Positions 1 to 8,516 are shown, counted from the stretch's first letter. The stretch: DNA of 64,000 bases from Ruminococcus sp. Marseille-P6503 (GCF_900604945.1 NZ_UWPB01000002.1:992001-1056000); one strand, 5' to 3'. The notes: a model not told the origin generated them from the letters alone. A program made the numbers and translations.

Positions 1-1
1 T

Positions 2-559
2 TCCGCGCTTGGCTTTGAGGTAGCGGATTATTTCAAGCGTGAAGAGCTTGTGGTAAAAAACTGCATACCTACCGCCGAAGGGGCGCTTCAGCTTGCTATG
101 CAGGAGCTTGCTACTACCGTTTTCGGCAGCCGCACGCTTATCATAGGCTACGGAAGGGTTGCAAAGGCTGCCGCCGCGCTTTTCAAAGCGGCAGGTTCTG
201 AGGTCGCCTGTACGGCGAGAAAGCTGGGAGCGCTGGCGGAGGCGGAAAATTCAGGGCTCAAAGCATTCCATATCAACGAGCTTTTCGGACATATAGGAAG
301 ATATGACCTTATTATAAATACAGCGCCGTCAATGATACTTGACGAAGCAATGCTTGAGGCCGTTTCAAAGGATACGCTTATAATAGATTTGGCGTCTAAG
401 CCGGGCGGAGTTGATTTTGAAGCGGCCGCGCGTCTTAACAAGCGCGCGATCCAGGCCCTTTCTCTGCCCGGAAAGGTCGCCCCAATCACCAGCGGAGAAA
501 TAATCTCCGAGGCGGTTAAGAATATTATAAATGAAAGGGGTGTGAAAAATGTCACTTGA
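2..559 (+). CDS. dpaA: Dipicolinate synthase subunit A, 3' part (cut by window edge)
   Basis: C-terminal portion of DpaA (SpoVFA), which with DpaB makes dipicolinic acid, the calcium chelator of the spore core. The reading frame is open from base 2, so the gene begins before the window; an internal GTG at 50 is not the real start. The visible part contains a Rossmann dinucleotide-binding segment (LIIGYGRVAKAAAALFKAAG) and the EGALQLAM region typical of the family. It overlaps dpaB by 11 bases, indicating translational coupling. In known sporulators the pair is made in the mother cell under sigma K. It marks the host as a probable spore-former. Confidence 0.93.
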   Translation, partial: SALGFEVADYFKREELVVKNCIPTAEGALQLAMQELATTVFGSRTLIIGYGRVAKAAAALFKAAGSEVACTARKLGALAEAENSGLKAFHINELFGHIGRYDLIINTAPSMILDEAMLEAVSKDTLIIDLASKPGGVDFEAAARLNKRAIQALSLPGKVAPITSGEIISEAVKNIINERGVKNVT

Positions 560-1136
560 AGGAATCAAGGTGGGCTTTGGAATGACGGGCTCCTTCTGCA
601 CCTTTGAAAAGGCTTTTAAAGCGGCGGAGTCGCTGGTTGAGGCCGGAGCGGAGGTAAGCCCCGTAATGTCGTTTAACGCATGGGGTATCTCCACACGGTT
701 CGGAACGGCGGAGGAAAACCGCAGAAAAATCGAAGAGATATGCGGCAGAAAAATTATTGCTTCCATAGAAGAAGCGGAGCCGATAGGCCCCAAAAAGCTT
801 TTTGACATACTGGTAGTCGCCCCCTGTACGGCAAATACTCTTGCAAAGCTGGCCTTGGGTATCTCTGATACGCCCATTACGATGGCTGTTAAATCGCATC
901 TGAGAAACGGCAGACCGGTAGTTCTGGCAATTTCGACCAACGACGCTCTTGCCGGCTGCGCCAAAAATATAGGGGCCTTGCAGAATTACCGCAATTATTA
1001 TTTTGTACCTTACTGTCAGGATAATTTTACGGCTAAGCCGAATTCGGTCGTGGCTGATTTCACCCGGATAAACGAAACTGTCGAAGCGGCTCTGAAGGGC
1101 GAGCAGCTTCAGCCGGTAATAACCGCAAAACAGTAG
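549..1136 (+). CDS. dpaB: Dipicolinate synthase subunit B
   Basis: Complete 195-residue flavoprotein of the DpaB/SpoVFB family, partner of DpaA in converting dihydroxy-tetrahydropicolinate to dipicolinate during sporulation. The N-terminus (VGFGMTGSFCTFEKAF) and the VVAPCTANTLAKLALGISD stretch are typical of this flavoprotein fold. The ATG lies inside the end of dpaA (11-base overlap). A hairpin terminator follows at 1169-1197, so dpaAB looks like the end of an operon that starts outside the window. Confidence 0.94.
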   Translation: MSLEGIKVGFGMTGSFCTFEKAFKAAESLVEAGAEVSPVMSFNAWGISTRFGTAEENRRKIEEICGRKIIASIEEAEPIGPKKLFDILVVAPCTANTLAKLALGISDTPITMAVKSHLRNGRPVVLAISTNDALAGCAKNIGALQNYRNYYFVPYCQDNFTAKPNSVVADFTRINETVEAALKGEQLQPVITAKQ

Positions 1137-1168
1137 AAAACAGCTTTTTATAACTGAAGATAATTTAC

Positions 1169-1197
1169 GGGACCTTCCATGCGGAGAGTCCCTTTTT
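1169..1197 (+). terminator. Rho-independent terminator after dpaB
   Basis: GGGAC pairs with GTCCC across a short interrupted stem and is followed by five T residues. It closes the dpaAB operon. Confidence 0.75.
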
Positions 1198-1257
1198 ATC
1201 ATAATGGAAATAAAAGCTTATTTATTTGTAAGAGTTATTACAATTCGGAAATTGCAA

Positions 1258-1287
1258 TTGACATACCGGCGGTGTATGCTGTATAAT
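1258..1287 (+). promoter_or_regulatory. Sigma-A-type promoter for the lipoprotein gene
   Basis: TTGACA (1258-1263), 18-base spacer, TATAAT (1282-1287), about 60 bases upstream of the ATG at 1351. Confidence 0.75.
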
Positions 1288-1350
1288 ATAAGCGTAAATT
1301 TATTCGGTTTACGGCAGCAAAATGATGTAAATGAAAAGGAAGGATCTATT

Positions 1351-2127
1351 ATGAAAAAGAAGTATTTTATTGCAGCGGCTGCAGCTTTGGCTGTTACGCT
1401 TGCTTCCTGCGGAGCTATTGACGACAGCGGTGAGTCAGATACAGGGGCGCTTACGGAATCCGCCGTTTCTCAGTCGGAGCAGACGTTAGATAACAGCGGA
1501 AACGACAGTTCTCCGGCTCAGCGGACGGAAAGCGTATCTGACGCTGATTCTCAGGGTTCTCTGGCAGATGACGAATCTTCCGTAGCTGACGGAAACGATT
1601 ATATTCCGGTTTCGGGAATATTCAAGGAAAGTATAGACGGCGTTGAGAGCAACTATGTTATAATCAACGAAAACGCAAGCTATCTTGTTGGAATAGGAGC
1701 GGTTACGGGAGTTCCTTTGGGAATAGATCAGACTGCCGATACTATTACAATAAACCGCGGCGGCGTTGACGATTCAGAGCCTGCGGACTATACTTACGAC
1801 GGAAATGTTCTTACGTTTGAAAGAAACGGTTCGGAATATGAATGGACAAAAATTGAGTTTATTCCGATAAGCGGAACCTACTATGAGGTGGATTCCGAGG
1901 GCACCTATCTTAACGAATGGGTATTCAACGGCGACGGAACAGGCACTATAAGCGCTTACGGCTCAGAAACGGGCGAGGCTATGACTTACGCTCAGACCGC
2001 AGAAACGTTTGAAGTAACTAGGAACGGTGGCGAATTGGCGTCCTACAGCTATACGTTTGACATATTTACTCTCAGGCTTACAGCCGATGACGGAAGCGAG
2101 ATAACTCTTACGGCGGCAAATTCCTGA
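1351..2127 (+). CDS. Secreted lipoprotein of unknown function
   Basis: 258-residue protein starting at 1351, preceded by AAAGGAAGGA. An in-frame start upstream at 1204 is rejected because it lacks a ribosome binding site and lies upstream of the promoter. A positively charged start, hydrophobic core and lipobox (LASC) predict a lipoprotein anchored outside the membrane. A Ser/Asp/Glu-rich linker of about 70 residues follows. The C-terminal part repeats a pattern of FIPISGTY / YIPVSGIF strands with Gly, Thr and aromatic residues, suggesting tandem small beta domains. Its function is not recognised. The next gene starts two bases after its stop codon. Confidence 0.8.
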   Translation: MKKKYFIAAAAALAVTLASCGAIDDSGESDTGALTESAVSQSEQTLDNSGNDSSPAQRTESVSDADSQGSLADDESSVADGNDYIPVSGIFKESIDGVESNYVIINENASYLVGIGAVTGVPLGIDQTADTITINRGGVDDSEPADYTYDGNVLTFERNGSEYEWTKIEFIPISGTYYEVDSEGTYLNEWVFNGDGTGTISAYGSETGEAMTYAQTAETFEVTRNGGELASYSYTFDIFTLRLTADDGSEITLTAANS

Positions 2128-2129
2128 TA

Positions 2130-2885
2130 ATGAGTCTGAGGCATATTTTTGCGGCGCTGGAAACGGTTCTGCTAATGCTTTTTCTGGCGCCGCTTCCTGT
2201 TATAAATGCAGGAAACGCTGTCGGGATCGTCATATCGCTGACGGCGCTGTTTATTACCTGCGGCTGGGATAAATTTGTTCTGCTGCTTGGCGCGGTGTGG
2301 CGCGGCGCGGCGGGAAAGGCTGTTCTGACAGCGGCGGTGCTGCTGCTGTCGGCTTCGGCGGCGTGTGCTTTTATACTGTCTGTCAGTATGATAAAGGCAA
2401 TGAAAAAAAGACCTGTCAAGCCTGATCTGCTTATTGTGCTGGGCTGCAAGGTCAACGGGAAAAGACCCTCCCGAATGCTCAGGCGACGGCTTAACGCCGC
2501 TTTTGAATATATGAGCGAGCATAAAAGCGTGAGATGTATTGTGTCGGGCGGAAAAGGCAGCGATGAAAAAATTACCGAGGCGGAAGCTATGAAACGGTAC
2601 CTTGTATCAAAAGGGATAGACGCGGACCGTATTATAAAAGAGGAAAAATCCTTTTCCACTGATGAAAACATGAAAAATTCCCTTGAAATCGTTGATATGC
2701 TCGGGCTTGAGCGGCGTATCACAGTTGTGACCGACGGCTTTCATCAGTACAGAGCCGGTCTGATCGCGAAAAAGCGCGGAGCGGAGGAGGTCCATGCAAT
2801 ATCCGCCCGGACCGAGCCGAGATATATTTTCACCTACTGGATAAGAGAATGGCTTGGGCTTATAAAGCTCAGGTTTTTCAGTTAG
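2130..2885 (+). CDS. YdcF/SanA-like (DUF218) membrane protein
   Basis: 251 residues. Three hydrophobic segments in the first 90 residues are followed by a DUF218 domain: LLIVLGCKVNGKRPSRML, the IVSGGKG turn, TEAEAMKRYLVSKGID and VVTDGFHQYRAGLIAKKRG. Family members (YdcF, SanA, ElyC) are linked to envelope or lipid-carrier metabolism, but the reaction is uncertain. The start follows the lipoprotein stop by two bases with no clear Shine-Dalgarno of its own, so translation is probably coupled. Confidence 0.85.
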   Translation: MSLRHIFAALETVLLMLFLAPLPVINAGNAVGIVISLTALFITCGWDKFVLLLGAVWRGAAGKAVLTAAVLLLSASAACAFILSVSMIKAMKKRPVKPDLLIVLGCKVNGKRPSRMLRRRLNAAFEYMSEHKSVRCIVSGGKGSDEKITEAEAMKRYLVSKGIDADRIIKEEKSFSTDENMKNSLEIVDMLGLERRITVVTDGFHQYRAGLIAKKRGAEEVHAISARTEPRYIFTYWIREWLGLIKLRFFS

Positions 2886-2913
2886 TCATAGCAGCAGCCC
2901 GCGAAGCGGTGAG

Positions 2914-2947
2914 ATCCGCCGTCACACACAGTGACGGCGGATTTTTT
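2914..2947 (+). terminator. Strong Rho-independent terminator
   Basis: Perfect 12-bp stem (ATCCGCCGTCAC with its complement), 5-base loop and a T-run. It ends the lipoprotein-YdcF transcript. Confidence 0.92.
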
Positions 2948-2992
2948 CTGTCTGCTGAAGCTGAACGGTCATGCCATGCGTGCGGTTTTTTG

Positions 2993-3021
2993 TTGTAAAC
3001 CCTTTTGTTATATGGTATAAT
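2993..3021 (+). promoter_or_regulatory. Promoter of the two-component system
   Basis: TTGTAA, 17-base spacer ending in an extended -10 TGG, then TATAAT at 3016-3021. It precedes the response regulator by about 95 bases. Confidence 0.65.
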
Positions 3022-3114
3022 AGGTACGGTTAAGATATTTTTAAGAAATACGTCAGGTTGAACTTAAAAAGTGTATTATATAATTCAATCGTACAAGGAA
3101 AGGACTGAGCTTAA

Positions 3115-3816
3115 ATGGAGAACGGCTGCATTCTTGTTGTAGACGACGATAAGGATATTGTAGCGGCTATCGCGAAGCTGCTGGAGAAGGAGGATTTCGA
3201 GGTTATCCGTGCGTACGACGGACTTGACGCTCTTGACAAGCTTGCTTCAAACAGAAATATAAATCTTATTCTTATCGACATAATGATGCCTAAGCTTGAC
3301 GGACTCTCGGCAATGATGAAGATCAGAACCACCAGAAATATCCCTATATTAGTGCTTTCGGCCAAGTCGGAGGACACCGATAAGGTGCTGGGGCTTTCAA
3401 TGGGCGCTGACGATTATATAACAAAGCCGTATAATCCGATGGAGCTTGTAGCAAGAGTAAAATCAAATCTGCGGCGTTATCTTCATTTAGGCTCGGCAGA
3501 CACAAATAAAACGGATCTGATAAAAATAGGCGGGCTTGCTCTCGACACCTCCGCTAAAACGCTGGAGGTGGACGGAGAGCAGGTCAAGCTGACGGCTACG
3601 GAGCTGAAAATACTTGAACTGCTTATGCGCAACGCGGGAAAGATATTTTCAGCGGAGGAGATTTATTCAAAGGTGTGGAACGAGGACGCTTATGCCGTTG
3701 AAAATACGGTTATGGTTCATATCCGTCATATCCGCGAGAAAATAGAAATAAATCCTCGCGAGCCCAAGTATTTAAAGGTGGTGTGGGGCATTGGATATAA
3801 AATCGAAAAGATCTGA
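3115..3816 (+). CDS. OmpR/PhoB-family response regulator
   Basis: 233 residues. The receiver domain has the acidic pocket DDDKD near the start, the phospho-acceptor Asp55 in LIDIMMPKLDG, and the conserved Lys in TKPYNPMEL. The C-terminal winged helix (ELKILELLMRNAGKIFSAEEIYSKVWNED ... IRHIREKIE ... VWGIGYKI) is OmpR type, so it binds DNA as a dimer. It overlaps its cognate kinase gene by 26 bases. The downstream VanY-type peptidase suggests a cell-wall regulon, which is an inference from context. Confidence 0.94.
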   Translation: MENGCILVVDDDKDIVAAIAKLLEKEDFEVIRAYDGLDALDKLASNRNINLILIDIMMPKLDGLSAMMKIRTTRNIPILVLSAKSEDTDKVLGLSMGADDYITKPYNPMELVARVKSNLRRYLHLGSADTNKTDLIKIGGLALDTSAKTLEVDGEQVKLTATELKILELLMRNAGKIFSAEEIYSKVWNEDAYAVENTVMVHIRHIREKIEINPREPKYLKVVWGIGYKIEKI

Positions 3817-6262
3817 GGAATCTGTATCGGAGGAACAGGGCAAAGCCGGCGGAGATCAATCCCGAGTAAATAAATTTAAAAAGGCGGTAACGTCGGGGAT
3901 ATTCAGAGCGTTCGCGTTTCTGATCGCCTGCGTAATGGGCTTCTGCATATTGGGCTGGGCTATGGAATACGACGAAAGCCAAAACAATGTGGGATATTAT
4001 TTTGACGACGAGTATACCGCAAGCGAGGAGTTTATTTCAAGCAAGGATAATCTTTATCAGGCGCTGTGTATAACCGCGTCGGTTTATCTGAGGAATTTTA
4101 AAGACGGAAAATTCAGCGGGAATCAGTATCTTTACAAGAATTTCATGAGGGCGCTGAAAAATTACGAATATTCGGATAAAATCAGGATTTACAGCAGCGA
4201 CGGCGTTCCGGTAATAGAAAGTGAATTTTTTGATTATTATGTAGCCTACGGAGATAACTTAATAACCAATATTGACGGGCTGAAAGGAATTATAGCCCAG
4301 GACAAGGATACGGAAAGCTTTAAAAGCGGCAGAAAATGCTGGTATATAAGGCATGAAAACACAGTTGAAACCGACAGCGGTTATCAGACGGACAGCGGAT
4401 ACCATTATATATATATGGATATTCCGGGAAGCGATGACTATTATGAAAGCGAGCAGTATGATATTTCTTCGGTTCCGATAGGCTGGTCGTGCTATGACAG
4501 CTTTGGCAGGTATATTATGTGCTATGGGCCTTACGACGATCTGTATATTTATGATTTTAATACAAGCGATCCCTCAAAGTCCTATATTGTCAATGGATAT
4601 AAGAGAGTGCTTGCTGACAGAGACAATTATGATTACTATGACTATTATGACGGCGAAAGCCGTTATATTGACGTGCCTATCGAGGAAACGGACGATTATC
4701 AGATTGACTATCTTGACGATGAAGATATAACGGTCATGATCTCTCCCAACCAGGAAAAGCTGGCGGAGGAAGAGCTTAATTTCAGCAAAAACGTTGATTC
4801 CGGAAACAGACTTATCGTCAGAATAATTATTGCTTCATTTATACTTGCTATATGCGTGGTATATCTGGTCGTAGTATGCGGCTATGAGGGAAGCGGCGGC
4901 GTTAAATGGAAATACGCGGCTGTATTCGGAAGATGGCATACGGAATTTCTTATTGCCGGAATAACTTTCGCTCTTGCGTTGGCGGGAATGCTTTTATCTG
5001 AATATCAGAATCTCATCAGAATAGCGCTCAATCTTTTTGATGTTGAAAAGCCCTATTCTTTCTGGATCTTAAGCGGAGCGGTCACTTTTATATGCGCAGT
5101 CGGTTTAGGCTTTGCTCTGGGTACGGTCAGCAAGCTGAAAATTCACAGCTTCTGGAAGGATTTCTATGTTTTTAAGCTGTGCAGGCGTTTTATCAGCTGG
5201 ATCGGCGGAAAGCTGCGCGGCTCAGGAGTTTTCGCCCGGTACAAAAGCCAATCTGCCGCCCGCAGGCTTTTTATTCGCCAGTGGATCTTTATAGGCGCTA
5301 CTGTTCTGGCGGCAATAATGCTGTACGATTACGTTATTACTTTTTCAAATAATCCTATTGAGCTGATGGCTTACGCTGTATATTTTATCTGGTTTGTTAT
5401 AACTCAGTTTAAAATATATAAGGATATCGACAGTCTGAATAACCAGATCGACCTGATGAGCAGGGGAGAGGAGTTTGACGACAGAATACCTGAAGGCTCT
5501 CTTGTATTCAGCGACAGCCGCAAGCTTTCCGAAATTTCTGAAAACATCAAGGAAACGGTAGAAAAGCAGGTTCAGTCTGAAAGAATGAAGATAGAGCTTG
5601 TGACCAACGTATCACACGACCTTAAAACGCCGCTTACTTCGATCATAAGCTATATAGACCTACTTAAAGCGGAGGAGCTGCCGGCTGAAGCGATGGATTA
5701 CGTCAGAATCCTGGAGCAGAAATCCGATAAGCTGAAAAATATAGTTGCAGACGTATTTTCTCTTGCCAAAGCCACCAGCGGCGTAGATATAGACATGGAG
5801 GTCCTTGACGCGGTAATACTGCTTAATCAGGCACTGGCAGACGCCGCGGATAAAATAGAGAAAAGCGGCAGACAGCTGAAGATAAATATAGAGCCTAAGT
5901 CCGCGATGATAACCGCCGACGGGAACAAGCTTTACCGGGTATTCCAGAATCTTATAGACAACGCTCTTAATTATTCTATGGAGAAAACCAGAATATTTGT
6001 AGATCTTAAAGAGGAAAAGGATTATATAAAGCTTGAGATGAAAAACATTGCAAGCTATGAAATGAATTTCACGCCTGAAGAGATAATGGAAAGATTTACA
6101 AGAGGAGATAAATCAAGAACAGACGGAGGGAACGGTCTGGGGCTTTCGATAGCCAAAACCTTTACCGAGGCGTGCGGAGGAGCTTTCAGAGTAGAGCTTG
6201 ACGGAGATGTTTTCAAGGCGGTGGTTCTGCTGCAAAAAAGCTCCGATACTGAAGAACGCTGA
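3791..6262 (+). CDS. Large membrane sensor histidine kinase
   Basis: 823 residues from a TTG codon at 3791 that sits inside the regulator gene. It has an N-terminal membrane helix (about 36-56), an extracellular sensor of about 280 residues, then several further helices (about 340-530), then cytoplasmic catalysis. The HisKA box is VTNVSHDLKTPLTS with His609. The HATPase domain shows NLIDNALNYS and GGNGLGLSIA. The extracellular domain ends in an unusual Tyr/Asp-rich tract (about residues 277-312). The ligand is unknown. The start codon is the least certain part; a start a little downstream is possible. Confidence 0.9.
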   Translation: MDIKSKRSEESVSEEQGKAGGDQSRVNKFKKAVTSGIFRAFAFLIACVMGFCILGWAMEYDESQNNVGYYFDDEYTASEEFISSKDNLYQALCITASVYLRNFKDGKFSGNQYLYKNFMRALKNYEYSDKIRIYSSDGVPVIESEFFDYYVAYGDNLITNIDGLKGIIAQDKDTESFKSGRKCWYIRHENTVETDSGYQTDSGYHYIYMDIPGSDDYYESEQYDISSVPIGWSCYDSFGRYIMCYGPYDDLYIYDFNTSDPSKSYIVNGYKRVLADRDNYDYYDYYDGESRYIDVPIEETDDYQIDYLDDEDITVMISPNQEKLAEEELNFSKNVDSGNRLIVRIIIASFILAICVVYLVVVCGYEGSGGVKWKYAAVFGRWHTEFLIAGITFALALAGMLLSEYQNLIRIALNLFDVEKPYSFWILSGAVTFICAVGLGFALGTVSKLKIHSFWKDFYVFKLCRRFISWIGGKLRGSGVFARYKSQSAARRLFIRQWIFIGATVLAAIMLYDYVITFSNNPIELMAYAVYFIWFVITQFKIYKDIDSLNNQIDLMSRGEEFDDRIPEGSLVFSDSRKLSEISENIKETVEKQVQSERMKIELVTNVSHDLKTPLTSIISYIDLLKAEELPAEAMDYVRILEQKSDKLKNIVADVFSLAKATSGVDIDMEVLDAVILLNQALADAADKIEKSGRQLKINIEPKSAMITADGNKLYRVFQNLIDNALNYSMEKTRIFVDLKEEKDYIKLEMKNIASYEMNFTPEEIMERFTRGDKSRTDGGNGLGLSIAKTFTEACGGAFRVELDGDVFKAVVLLQKSSDTEER

Positions 6263-6290
6263 CCCTGCGGTGTATGAAACAACAGAAAAT

Positions 6291-6319
6291 CCAAGAGGCG
6301 TCCATTCGGACGTCCTTGG
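6291..6319 (+). other. Intergenic hairpin before the peptidase gene
   Basis: CCAAGAGGCGTCC and GGACGTCCTTGG form an interrupted inverted repeat with an ATTC loop. There is no T-run, so it is more likely an mRNA processing or stability element than a terminator. Confidence 0.4.
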
Positions 6320-6339
6320 AGAAAATAAAGGAAGATAAT

Positions 6340-7209
6340 ATGATATTTAAAAGAAAAAAGCTTTTTTGCAGGGCGCTGTTGCTGCTTGTACTGCTGGCGG
6401 CGGTGACCGCGGCGGTATTGTTTGCGCTGAGGCCGGATCTCAGGTTTATCGTAAAGCATGAATTCGGCAGGCTGAGCGAAAGCGCCGAGCTTATCCGGGT
6501 AAGCGAAAAAAATTTAAACCTTGAAAGTATGTATATCGACGAGCTTGAGCAAAACGGCTGTATTTTAAATCAAAGCCTGATGCTTGTAAATTCAGATAAT
6601 CTTCTGCCTGAGGGCTTTTCGGCGGATACTCAGGAATATAAAAGCAGCGGAGCGGTAATAAACCGATGCGCGCTGAATGCGTTTGAAAAGCTTTCCGAAG
6701 CGGTCAGAGATGAAACAGGACAAAATCTTTACATAATGTCGTCCTTCCGCACCGCAGCGGAGCAGGAGGATATACTGGCGCAGGAGGGTTCGGATACCGC
6801 TATGGCAGCGGGCTCCAGCGAGCATCAGACGGGGCTTGCGCTTGATGTGTATACCGACGGATTTGCGGGAATGGGATTTTTGAAATCCGACGCCGGACAG
6901 TTCGTTAATTCAGAATGCGGGGAGTATGGGTTTATTATCAGATATCCGCTGTTCAAAAAGAAGGTTACAGGAATAGAATACGAGCCGTGGCATATAAGAT
7001 ATGTAGGATTGCCTCATTCTGAGATAATAAGTCTTGAGCATGAAACTTTTGAAGAATATGTCGAGGGCTTGGAAATCGGCAAATTCTACGAATACGGCGG
7101 ATACATAATATCGCGTCAGCAGGGCGAGCTGATAAGAGTTCCGGACGGAAGCGAGAAAACTGTTTCGGGAGATAACTGCGGCGGTTGGATAATAACCGTT
7201 AAGAAATAA
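6340..7209 (+). CDS. VanY-type D-alanyl-D-alanine carboxypeptidase
   Basis: 289 residues, start at 6340 after AAAGGAAG; an in-frame ATG at 6274 lacks such a site. A basic start and one hydrophobic helix (about 8-28) give a signal anchor with the catalytic part outside. The peptidase M15 signature is visible: MSSFRTAAEQ, the zinc-binding SSEHQTGLALDVY (His and Asp ligands) and EPWHIRYVG (third His). It trims the terminal D-Ala of peptidoglycan stems. It follows the sensor kinase closely and is probably in the same operon. Confidence 0.9.
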   Translation: MIFKRKKLFCRALLLLVLLAAVTAAVLFALRPDLRFIVKHEFGRLSESAELIRVSEKNLNLESMYIDELEQNGCILNQSLMLVNSDNLLPEGFSADTQEYKSSGAVINRCALNAFEKLSEAVRDETGQNLYIMSSFRTAAEQEDILAQEGSDTAMAAGSSEHQTGLALDVYTDGFAGMGFLKSDAGQFVNSECGEYGFIIRYPLFKKKVTGIEYEPWHIRYVGLPHSEIISLEHETFEEYVEGLEIGKFYEYGGYIISRQQGELIRVPDGSEKTVSGDNCGGWIITVKK

Positions 7210-7215
7210 TTTTTG

Positions 7216-7256
7216 GGCGTTTTTCTGCCGTCGGGCGGAGGAAAGACGCCTTCTTT
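7216..7256 (+). terminator. Terminator after the two-component/peptidase operon
   Basis: GGCGT...ACGCC outer stem with inner TTTC/GAAA and CCG/CGG pairs, followed by TTCTTT. Confidence 0.6.
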
Positions 7257-7287
7257 ATGTTTATAGCAGACGCGGAATGATACGTGC

Positions 7288-7316
7288 TTGCAAGCGGACC
7301 AGGAATATGCTATAAT
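7288..7316 (+). promoter_or_regulatory. pyrE promoter
   Basis: TTGCAA, 17-base spacer ending in TGC (extended -10), TATAAT at 7311-7316. Confidence 0.75.
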
Positions 7317-7352
7317 ATATATGCCTATTAAATTTGAAGGGATGTATGATTT

Positions 7353-8012
7353 ATGACCTATAAGGAAGAATTCATTAAGTTTATGGTGGACAGCGGAGCG
7401 CTTACCTTCGGAGATTTTACATTGAAAAGCGGCAGAAAGGCTCCGTATTTTATTAACTGCGGAAATTACAGAACGGGGGCGCAGCTTGCTAAGCTGGGAG
7501 AATTCTATGCCGACTGTATTGCGGACAATAAGATACCGGTTGAAACCTTATTCGGTCCTGCTTATAAAGGTATTCCTCTTGCGGTATCGGCAGTTATCGC
7601 GCTTGGAACCAAGTACGGCGCCGACGTTTCATATTGCTTTGACCGTAAGGAAGCCAAGGATCACGGCGAGGGCGGAATGTTTGTGGGCAAAAAGCTGAGC
7701 GACAATGAAAAGGTGATCATTATAGACGATGTTATGACCTCGGGTAAAGCCTTAAGGGAGTCTGTGCCTAAGCTGAAATCCGCTGCGGACGTTGACATTA
7801 CCGGAATGGTAATTACCGTAGACCGTATGGAGAAGGCGCTTGATACCGAGCTTTCGGCTGTTCAGCAGGCATATATAGACTTCGGCGTAAAGGTTTATTC
7901 TATCGTCAATATAAACGATATTATCAAAGCGATCCGGGACGGCATAGTAGAGGGAAAAGAATATCTTGAAAAAATGCTGAAGTATCGCGAGGAATACGGC
8001 GCGGCTGAATAA
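7353..8012 (+). CDS. pyrE: Orotate phosphoribosyltransferase
   Basis: 219 residues. It converts orotate and PRPP to OMP in pyrimidine synthesis. The PRPP-binding motif KVIIIDDVMTSGKAL is complete, and the N-terminal LKSGRKAPYFINCG strand that contacts orotate/PRPP is present. It is monocistronic here, with its own promoter and a terminator that overlaps the stop codon. It is the last host gene before the small RNA and prophage. Confidence 0.95.
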   Translation: MTYKEEFIKFMVDSGALTFGDFTLKSGRKAPYFINCGNYRTGAQLAKLGEFYADCIADNKIPVETLFGPAYKGIPLAVSAVIALGTKYGADVSYCFDRKEAKDHGEGGMFVGKKLSDNEKVIIIDDVMTSGKALRESVPKLKSAADVDITGMVITVDRMEKALDTELSAVQQAYIDFGVKVYSIVNINDIIKAIRDGIVEGKEYLEKMLKYREEYGAAE

Positions 8013-8025
8013 TTTTCAGCTTTTT
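8004..8025 (+). terminator. pyrE terminator overlapping the stop codon
   Basis: GCTGAA - 5-base loop - TTCAGC followed by TTTTT. The TAA stop of pyrE lies in the loop. Confidence 0.75.
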
Positions 8026-8199
8026 AATTCAGGACAATGAGTTCGGGCGCTTTTTGGGCAGTTTTGTATACAGTCCGGCGGAGTATTTAAAGCGGAGCTG
8101 TAAAAAATCCGTATATTAATTTGCGCAAATGTACCAGAAAGGTTACAGCAAAAAAAGTCAATTGTAATTAATCTGTAGTAAAATGTAATTGTATTGTTC

Positions 8200-8227
8200 T
8201 TGAAGTTGCGCGGTAATTGAGTATAAT
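8200..8227 (+). promoter_or_regulatory. Promoter of candidate small RNA 1
   Basis: TTGAAG, 16-base spacer, TATAAT (8222-8227), in a region with no protein gene. Confidence 0.55.
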
Positions 8228-8232
8228 ATTAA

Positions 8233-8349
8233 CTGTAGAACAAAGAAAGAAAAAAGAATGAAAACACTAAGTGAATTAACTCTTAGCTCGTTTCATCCTC
8301 TCCAAAATTTTTACACAAGTTAGAAGGCAGTCAGCAGACTGTCTTTTTT
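8233..8349 (+). ncRNA. Candidate small RNA 1 (about 117 nt)
   Basis: Bounded by a promoter (8200-8227) and an intrinsic terminator (8326-8349). The 5' part is purine-rich. A stem-loop follows (ATGAAA 8258-8263 with TTTCAT 8291-8296; CTAAG 8267-8271 with CTTAG 8282-8286), then a pyrimidine-rich stretch CATCCTCTCC complementary to a Shine-Dalgarno, then the terminator hairpin. This is the usual layout of a trans-acting regulatory RNA. A 21-codon open frame from 8258 exists but has no good ribosome binding site and its ATG is inside the stem. Confidence 0.5.
8326..8349 (+). terminator. Terminator of candidate small RNA 1
   Basis: GGCAGTC - AGCA - GACTGTC (one G-U pair) followed by six T residues. 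Confidence 0.8.
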
Positions 8350-8415
8350 CTTTTATGCGGATTTTCTTATTTTTTCACTGATTTGTGACAATGAGATGGT
8401 ATTTGCCAGCGGCTT

Positions 8416-8451
8416 AAAAATACCCGCCACCACAAAATGATGACGGGTATT
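8416..8451 (-). terminator. Ancestral tRNA-Arg terminator, now separated from its gene
   Basis: Read on the minus strand, ATACCCG...CGGGTAT forms a stem followed by a T-run. It lies just beyond the attL remnant of the tRNA 3' end, where the terminator of the undisrupted tRNA-Arg gene should be. The prophage now separates the two by about 8.2 kb. Confidence 0.65.
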
Positions 8452-8470
8452 GCGTTGTCCGAGCTGGGAC

Positions 8471-8516
8471 TGGCGCGCCTGACAGGATTCGAACCTGCGA
8501 CCTCAAGAGTCGGAGT
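8471..8516. repeat. attL (46-bp copy of tRNA-Arg 3' end)
   Basis: Identical to 16723-16768 and covers the tRNA from the anticodon loop to CCA. It is followed by phage DNA, so only the 3' fragment of the tRNA is present here. Confidence 0.93.

Noticed and set aside
1204-1350. N-terminal extension of the first lipoprotein
   Set aside because: It includes the promoter and removes the signal peptide from the N-terminus; the ATG at 1351 has a clear ribosome binding site.
8258-8323. 21-codon open frame in candidate small RNA 1
   Set aside because: No good ribosome binding site and the ATG is buried in a stem; the transcript is better explained as a regulatory RNA.
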